Shown here: positions 7,676-11,628 of the stretch, piece after piece
Layout: the number at the start of each line of letters is the position of its first letter
Position numbering within the stretch: the stretch's first letter is position 1
NCBI GenBank assembly: GCA_034211115.1
Contig: JAXHTH010000090.1
Location: 1 to 11,628 of the forward strand
DNA: 11,628 nucleotides
Direction of reading: 5' to 3'
DNA from: JAXHTH01 sp034211115
GTDB lineage: Bacteria; Planctomycetota; Phycisphaerae; Phycisphaerales; SM1A02
The notes under the pieces: model-generated
Database searches by the model: none
What the model was told of the DNA's origin: nothing
What the model saw: the letters and a program-made list of their open reading frames with translations, nothing else
Position numbers and translations under genes: made by a program

Positions 7676-7678
7676 GAT

Positions 7679-7698
7679 CGACCCGCCAGAGCGGGTCG
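7679..7698 (+). terminator. Hairpin immediately after the protease stop codon
   Basis: CGACCCGC (7679-7686) and GCGGGTCG (7691-7698) form a perfect eight-base stem with a CAGA loop, three bases after the TGA. No T-run follows, so by itself it is not an intrinsic terminator. It may protect the 3' end or assist the stronger terminator 25 bases downstream. Confidence 0.5.
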
Positions 7699-7722
7699 GA
7701 TGGATCACTTCCCGCAACCGAA

Positions 7723-7757
7723 CGCCCCCGATCGAACGCGATCGGGGGCGTCTTTTT
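7723..7757 (+). terminator. Strong rho-independent terminator after the protease gene
   Basis: A perfect twelve-base GC-rich stem (CGCCCCCGATCG at 7723-7734 and CGATCGGGGGCG at 7739-7750) closes an AACG loop by a simple reading and is followed by TCTTTTT. This would end the protease transcript about 80 bases after its stop codon and separates it from the next gene. Confidence 0.9.
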
Positions 7758-8140
7758 GGCCCCGCAGCCCGCTTCCCGCCGCCCGGCCGGTGCCGCCGCG
7801 CCCGCCGACGGCGGCCGAGGGCACATCGATCGATCGACATCGGTATCCGGAAGATAGGCAACTGCCGTCGGTCCCGGTGCGAACAGACGGGAAACGCCCG
7901 ACGCGGAGGACGGGTACGAGACCGGTCATGCAGTGGACAGTGAGACGGCGCCACGGCCTCGCGGGACGCGAGCACGCTCGGAGCCCGTTCGCATTCTATT
8001 CGGTCATCCGGCCAGCCACGTGCGATACCGGTCGCGCAGAAGTCCGCCGTTTGTCGACCTATTTCTTCTAGAGAGGGGTCGGCATGGCGGATAAGGTGTT
8101 CTACATACGCATCCAGACATTGCGAAAGAGGAGCTGACGA
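7758..8140 (+). other. Intergenic region upstream of the propeller protein; Shine-Dalgarno near its end
   Basis: After the terminator, this stretch of about 380 bases shows no open frame that looks coding, no tRNA and no riboswitch I recognise. Its 3' part is lower in GC than its surroundings (around 8040-8125), as a promoter region would be, but I cannot name a -35/-10 pair with confidence. AGGAG at 8129-8133 lies seven bases before the ATG at 8141 and fixes that start. Confidence 0.6.
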
Positions 8141-10774
8141 ATGCAAGGCAGAAACACGTGGCGCGTTCCGGCGGTGGCGCTGGGCGCGGCGGCGGCGATG
8201 AGCATTGCTGCTATCTCCAGCGGTGGCAAGGGTTTATCTGCGGGTAAGGCCGTCCCGGACGCCACCGACCAGCCTGCGTATCTTCAGGTGCACAAGGGCG
8301 AGAAACTCCCCCCCGACGCCCTCGGCGAGGGGGTTTCCGAGACCATGGCCGACGTCGCCGAACGCACGCGGACCACTCCCCCGCGGCCGGGCAGGGACGA
8401 GGGCCACATCGGACGCGACGGCCTCTGGGTCGTCCCCTCTCGCGGCGCGACCTTCTATCCCCATTCCGGTCAGCACTACGCCACCAACAAGTGGGGCGAC
8501 ACCCGCATGGGCATCGCCTTCCCGGAGATGGTGACCGTGAAGGGAACCTACGTCGCCGGCCAGGCCGCCTCCGGCGCCTGGACCAGCGGACTGCGCGTCA
8601 TCGGCTATCGCGGCGCGCGCGAGGTCGGGCGCACGGCGTGGTTCGAGGACATCTCCGACGAACCGGCCTGGCTGGAGATCGATCTGCGCGATGTGGATCG
8701 CATCGTCTTCGAGGCGCGGCCCGTCATTCGCGGCGCGGGCTGGTACGCCATCGACGACTTCACCTACGTGGCCATGGACGAGGCCAACCGCCCCCGGGAG
8801 ACGGTGGTCGACTTCGAGGATTGCCGCTATCGCCAGACGCTGACGGGCTCCGGCTACGCCGGCCTGACCTGGGAGACGGGGACCGGCGTGCCCGAGGAGG
8901 GCATTGCCATCCACGCCCCGAAGGTCCCGCCCGGCATGGACAAGTATCCCGGCGAGGAACCGGACGGCCCCCCGGCGGCCCCGCAGCAGGGCCGCGGCAG
9001 CCCGCCGGAACTCTACAACACCTTCCAGGGCGTCATCTACGGCAATCTCGGCCAGAACTACTTCCCGCCCGACAGCCACGGGGCCGTCGGTCCCGACTAC
9101 TACTGCGAGATCGTCAACTGCAACTTCGCGATCTATGACAAGGACACGGGGCAGTTGTACTCACACGACCCGCTCTACACCTTCATGCCCGGGGCCGACG
9201 GGGATCCGCGCATCATCTACGACCCGGACAGCGAGCGATGGTTCGCGGTCGCCACGAACTGGTACAACCGCGTTTACCTCAACGTCTCGTACACGTCCGA
9301 CCCGCGCGGTTCGTGGTACAAGACGCACATTCTCATCTCCCAGGGCAGCGACGCCGGCCGCTGGCCCGACTTCCCCACCCTGGGCGTGGACGCGAACGGC
9401 GTGTACACCGCCAGCTACATGGTGGGTGGCAACAGCATGACCCTGCTGGCCATCGACAAGGCGCCGTTGCTCGAGAACCCGCCGCAGTTGGGCACCGTCA
9501 CCGCCTTCCGCGACCTCACCTTCGAGGGCTCGATCCAACCCGCCCTCACCTACGGCGATCCCGGCCGGGCGTACTTCCTCTCCGTCAACAGCGGCAACCG
9601 TCTTCGCCTGCGCATGTGCTTCCCTCCGCTGACGGACCCGACGCTGGTCACGGCCGGCTACATCAGCGTGCCTCCCTTCGGCGTTCCCCCCGACGCCCCG
9701 GCCCTCGGAAGCTACACCGACATTGACACCGGCGACGCCCGTGTCCAGCGCGTCGTCTATCGGGACGGGTACCTCTGGACGTCGCACACAATCAGCCAGG
9801 ACGGACGCGCCGCCGCCCGCTGGTACAAGATCGACGCCGACGATGGCAGCGTCGAGTCGGGCACGGTCGCGGACTCGTCCCTGCATTACTACTACCCCTC
9901 GATCATGGTCAACGCCGCCGGTGACGCCGTCATGGGCTTCAGCGGCTCCGACGAGGACCAGTGGGTCGGCGCCTACTACACCGGCCGCCGCCACACCGAC
10001 CCGGTCGGAGAGATGGCGGAACCGATTCAGTATCAGGAAGGCACCGGCCAGTACAACCACGTGGACAGCTACGGCCGGAACCGCTGGGGCGATTACAGTC
10101 ATACCGTCCTCGATCCGGACGATGAGTTGACCTTCTACACCATCCAGGAGCACGGCTTCACCTACAACCGCTGGAGCACGCGCGTCGCCGAACTCGGCTT
10201 CCCCACCATCCCCGAGAACGACGACTGCGCGAACGCGATCGCCGTCGAGGACGGCGTGACCCCCTCCATCAACGTGGGTGCGAGCACCGATGGCCCGGAC
10301 GAGCCGAACATGTGTGACTTCAACGGCTACACGCACGTGGAGTCGGACGTGTGGTTCACCTACACCGCCGCGTGCACGGGTGAGGTCACCGTCGATCTGT
10401 GCAACACCGACTACGACAACAAGGTCGCCATCTACGCCGGCGGCTGCCCCTCCGGCCCCGACGAGGCCATTGCCTGCGATGACAACTCCTGCGGCGATGA
10501 AGGCGCCATCGTCTCCTTCCCCGTGCAGGAAGGCGAGACCTACTGGATTCGCGTGGGCGGCTTCGAGGGGGCGACCGGAACCACCCTCATGGCCATCGAC
10601 TGCGAGCCGGAATCGGACTGCCCGGGCGACTTCGACAACGATGGCGATGTCGACACCGCCGACCTGCTCTTCCTCCTCGCCGGCTGGGGCACGCCCGACG
10701 GCGACGTGGACGGCGACGGCGACACCGACACCGCGGACCTGCTGGAACTCCTCGCCAACTGGGGACCGTGCTGA
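8141..10774 (+). CDS. Secreted predicted beta-propeller protein with C-terminal dockerin
   Basis: This 877-residue exported protein starts with a signal peptide (VPAVALGAAAAMSIAAISSG). Residues about 110-210 form a strand-rich domain with GVYAID-like elements (here GWYAIDDFTYV), followed by VVDFEDCRY and YAGLTWETG, elements common in secreted planctomycete proteins. Residues about 298-685 hold a predicted beta-propeller. Its recurrent motifs are DSHGAVGPDYYCEIVNCNF, IYDKDTGQL, DPRIIYDPDSERWFAVA and WPDFPTLGVDANGVY, a pattern known from large bacterial extracellular proteins of undefined function. Residues 691 to about 822 repeat the beta-sandwich-like domain of the upstream protease. Residues 826-877 are a dockerin with loops D830-D841 and D855-D866, ending in LANWGPC. 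I see no catalytic signature and would not call it a sialidase. It likely binds calcium and another protein or surface through the dockerin. Its own leader and terminator suggest a single-gene transcript. Confidence 0.85.
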   Translation: MQGRNTWRVPAVALGAAAAMSIAAISSGGKGLSAGKAVPDATDQPAYLQVHKGEKLPPDALGEGVSETMADVAERTRTTPPRPGRDEGHIGRDGLWVVPSRGATFYPHSGQHYATNKWGDTRMGIAFPEMVTVKGTYVAGQAASGAWTSGLRVIGYRGAREVGRTAWFEDISDEPAWLEIDLRDVDRIVFEARPVIRGAGWYAIDDFTYVAMDEANRPRETVVDFEDCRYRQTLTGSGYAGLTWETGTGVPEEGIAIHAPKVPPGMDKYPGEEPDGPPAAPQQGRGSPPELYNTFQGVIYGNLGQNYFPPDSHGAVGPDYYCEIVNCNFAIYDKDTGQLYSHDPLYTFMPGADGDPRIIYDPDSERWFAVATNWYNRVYLNVSYTSDPRGSWYKTHILISQGSDAGRWPDFPTLGVDANGVYTASYMVGGNSMTLLAIDKAPLLENPPQLGTVTAFRDLTFEGSIQPALTYGDPGRAYFLSVNSGNRLRLRMCFPPLTDPTLVTAGYISVPPFGVPPDAPALGSYTDIDTGDARVQRVVYRDGYLWTSHTISQDGRAAARWYKIDADDGSVESGTVADSSLHYYYPSIMVNAAGDAVMGFSGSDEDQWVGAYYTGRRHTDPVGEMAEPIQYQEGTGQYNHVDSYGRNRWGDYSHTVLDPDDELTFYTIQEHGFTYNRWSTRVAELGFPTIPENDDCANAIAVEDGVTPSINVGASTDGPDEPNMCDFNGYTHVESDVWFTYTAACTGEVTVDLCNTDYDNKVAIYAGGCPSGPDEAIACDDNSCGDEGAIVSFPVQEGETYWIRVGGFEGATGTTLMAIDCEPESDCPGDFDNDGDVDTADLLFLLAGWGTPDGDVDGDGDTDTADLLELLANWGPC
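10211..10774 (+). repeat. C-terminal cassette, copy 2 (beta-sandwich-like domain plus dockerin)
   Basis: These are residues 691-877 of the propeller protein, homologous to residues 430-615 of the protease and nearly equal in length (187 against 186 residues). A run of DNA, GATGGCGATGTCGA, is identical in the first EF loop of both copies (around 7535 and 10640). Elsewhere the copies have diverged strongly, so the duplication is old. Confidence 0.8.
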
Positions 10775-10780
10775 CCGGAG

Positions 10781-10807
10781 GACGGGCCCGGCCCGGATTG
10801 GGCCGTC
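10781..10807 (+). terminator. Hairpin shortly after the propeller gene stop codon
   Basis: GACGGGCCC (10781-10789) pairs with GGGCCGTC (10800-10807), with one bulged G and a ten-base loop, six bases after the TGA. As after the protease gene, no T-run follows directly. It forms the first of two tandem hairpins. Confidence 0.45.
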
Positions 10808-10826
10808 TTCGCACGCTGAGAACACC

Positions 10827-10859
10827 CCCCCCGGCCCCGTGGCCGGGGGGTTTTCTTTT
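10827..10859 (+). terminator. Strong rho-independent terminator after the propeller gene
   Basis: CCCCCCGGCC (10827-10836) and GGCCGGGGGG (10841-10850) make a perfect ten-base stem around a CCGT loop, followed by TTTTCTTTT. It ends the propeller transcript and isolates it from the last gene. Confidence 0.92.
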
Positions 10860-10900
10860 ACCGCTCGCCGATCCCGCCGAGTTCGGGCTCCGCTTTTTCC

Positions 10901-10929
10901 TTTCCCATGCTCCCCGTCGATGCTATGTT
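10901..10929 (+). promoter_or_regulatory. Weak candidate promoter for the last gene
   Basis: TGCTATGTT at 10921-10929 reads as an extended -10 (TG-N-TATGTT). TTTCCC at 10901-10906 sits 17 bases before the hexamer but matches the -35 consensus poorly. The stretch is locally AT-richer than its surroundings. If real, transcription would start near 10936 and leave a leader of over 200 bases. Confidence 0.3.
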
Positions 10930-11152
10930 TCACGGAGGAGGAAATCGGATCGCCGGCTCCTGAGGCCGGCGTCGAAAGCCCCGGGCGACCGCAGGTTGCG
11001 GCGCGTGAGACGGGCTCCCGCCGTGGGTCGGCCGCCGTGCCGGCACCTCGCGGCGGGTCGCGCCCCTCGTGCCCGTCGGAACCAGGGCCCGCTTCGCCGG
11101 CCGCCCGTCGCGGCCGCCCGGCATGGAAAGGCACGAGGAATCGGAGGACATC
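10930..11152 (+). other. Long, possibly structured leader of the last gene
   Basis: There is no convincing coding frame here. Three small hairpins lie back to back: GCCGGC-N7-GCCGGC (10952-10970), GTCG-N11-CGAC (10971-10989) and CCGCA-GGT-TGCGG (10989-11001, sharing one C). The rest is very GC-rich, with further weak pairings. GGAGGA at 11143-11148 is the Shine-Dalgarno of the next gene. GC-rich DNA yields hairpins by chance, so the structured leader is only a suggestion. Confidence 0.3.
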
Positions 11153-11628
11153 ATGCGAAACGCGCTTCTGAGATCAGTCGTTCTGACGTGCGCCTGTCTC
11201 ATCGCCCGTCCCGCCGCCGGCGTGGTCGAGTACCGAGACGTGGGTGAGCTCACGCGACAGGCTCGGCAGATCGTGATCGGCGACGTCAGCGACGTCACGA
11301 GCTCCTGGAACGCCGATCACAGCCTGATCCGCAGCCGCATCACCATCGAGGTGGCCGACTACCTCTACGGTCAAGGGCCCGGCCGTGAGGTGCTGGACCT
11401 GGCCGGCGGGACCGTGGGTGATCTCACGCTTCACGTCTCCGTGCTGCCGACTTTTGAGGCGGGCGATCACGTCCTGCTCTTCCTCGCCGACAACGAGATC
11501 CGCCTCGTGGAGAGTTTCCAGGGCGCGTACCTGACCGACGGCGAGCAGATTGCGCGCATGGCCCCGGACTGTCGCCGTGTCATCCCGTCCTCCGCGCAGC
11601 CGCTGTCGAGCTTTCTCCGGGAGATCGA
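11153..11628 (+). CDS. Secreted protein of unknown function (partial, C-terminus beyond window)
   Basis: 158 codons are visible and the frame is open at the right edge. The N-terminus looks like a signal peptide (MRNALLRSVVLTCACLIARPAAG). The mature part has a strand-rich domain: ARQIVIGDVSDVTSSW, an RSRITIEVADYLYG stretch, LDLAGGTVGDLTLHV and FEAGDHVLLFL. I know this pattern from small exported bacterial proteins with no assigned function, in which a variable strand region is followed by a GGTVGD motif and a (P/A)GDxVLLFL motif. It is sometimes found ahead of a protease domain, which the missing C-terminus could hide. GGAGGA four bases upstream fixes the start at 11153; an in-frame ATG at 11123 is less well placed. 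Confidence 0.72.
   Translation, partial: MRNALLRSVVLTCACLIARPAAGVVEYRDVGELTRQARQIVIGDVSDVTSSWNADHSLIRSRITIEVADYLYGQGPGREVLDLAGGTVGDLTLHVSVLPTFEAGDHVLLFLADNEIRLVESFQGAYLTDGEQIARMAPDCRRVIPSSAQPLSSFLREI

Noticed and set aside
7823..7836. Short ATCGATCGATCG repeat as a functional site
   Set aside because: It is a brief tetranucleotide run without copies or flanking dyads, easily expected in this base composition.
6713..8146. Minus-strand open frame of 477 codons
   Set aside because: It is antisense to the protease catalytic region and crosses the strong terminator; the translation is low-complexity without recognisable domains.
8141..10774. Sialidase or other glycoside hydrolase assignment for the propeller protein
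   Set aside because: No Asp-box series or catalytic Arg triad is visible; propeller-like motifs alone do not support an enzyme call.
10939..11020. Cyclic-di-GMP (GEMM-I) riboswitch
   Set aside because: AAAGCCCCGGG recalls part of the GEMM core, but the GGCAAACC segment, the GAAA loop at the right place and the closing helices are missing.
9161..11134. Minus-strand open frame of 657 codons
   Set aside because: It runs opposite the propeller gene and through its terminator, has Val/Gly/Ala-rich composition and no family motif, whereas the plus strand has signal peptide, motifs and SD.

Overview
This high-GC window looks chromosomal and probably comes from a planctomycete (Planctomycetota, most likely the Phycisphaerae side). 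Two things point there. A large PilM-type protein carries a membrane and extracytoplasmic extension. Two secreted proteins end in a short dockerin-like domain finishing in Trp-Gly-x-Cys, a C-terminus I associate with that group. The assignment is an inference from protein style; no rRNA or other marker gene is present.

Left part (1-1789, minus strand): a type IV pilus PilM homologue, cut by the window's left edge. After the actin-like PilM core it continues through one membrane helix into a coiled-coil/PilN-like region and a Gly/Pro-rich tail, an arrangement like GspL of type II secretion. Its partners should lie to the left of position 1.

Middle part (2041-5606, plus strand): a compact three-gene run with gaps of 36 and 32 bases. 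It holds MtaB (tRNA t6A37 methylthiotransferase), a four-repeat S1 RNA-binding protein and a class I SAM-dependent methyltransferase. The first two point to translation or RNA; the methyltransferase substrate is unknown. The mtaB and pilM genes diverge from a shared 251-base region.

Right part (5828-11628, plus strand): three genes for exported proteins, each behind its own intergenic region and a clear Shine-Dalgarno sequence. They are a metzincin (M12B/reprolysin-like) metalloprotease, an 877-residue predicted beta-propeller protein, and the start of a small secreted protein of unknown function that runs off the right edge. The protease and the propeller protein share a homologous C-terminal cassette of about 186 residues: a beta-sandwich-like domain plus a two-EF-loop dockerin. 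Both genes are followed by two tandem hairpins, the second an excellent intrinsic terminator, so each is probably transcribed alone.

I found no tRNA, rRNA, CRISPR array, transposon or phage genes. The window is mostly ordinary. What deserves follow-up is the PilM-PilN-like fusion, the paired dockerin cassette with no visible cohesin, and some short dyads and a possibly structured leader in the gaps.
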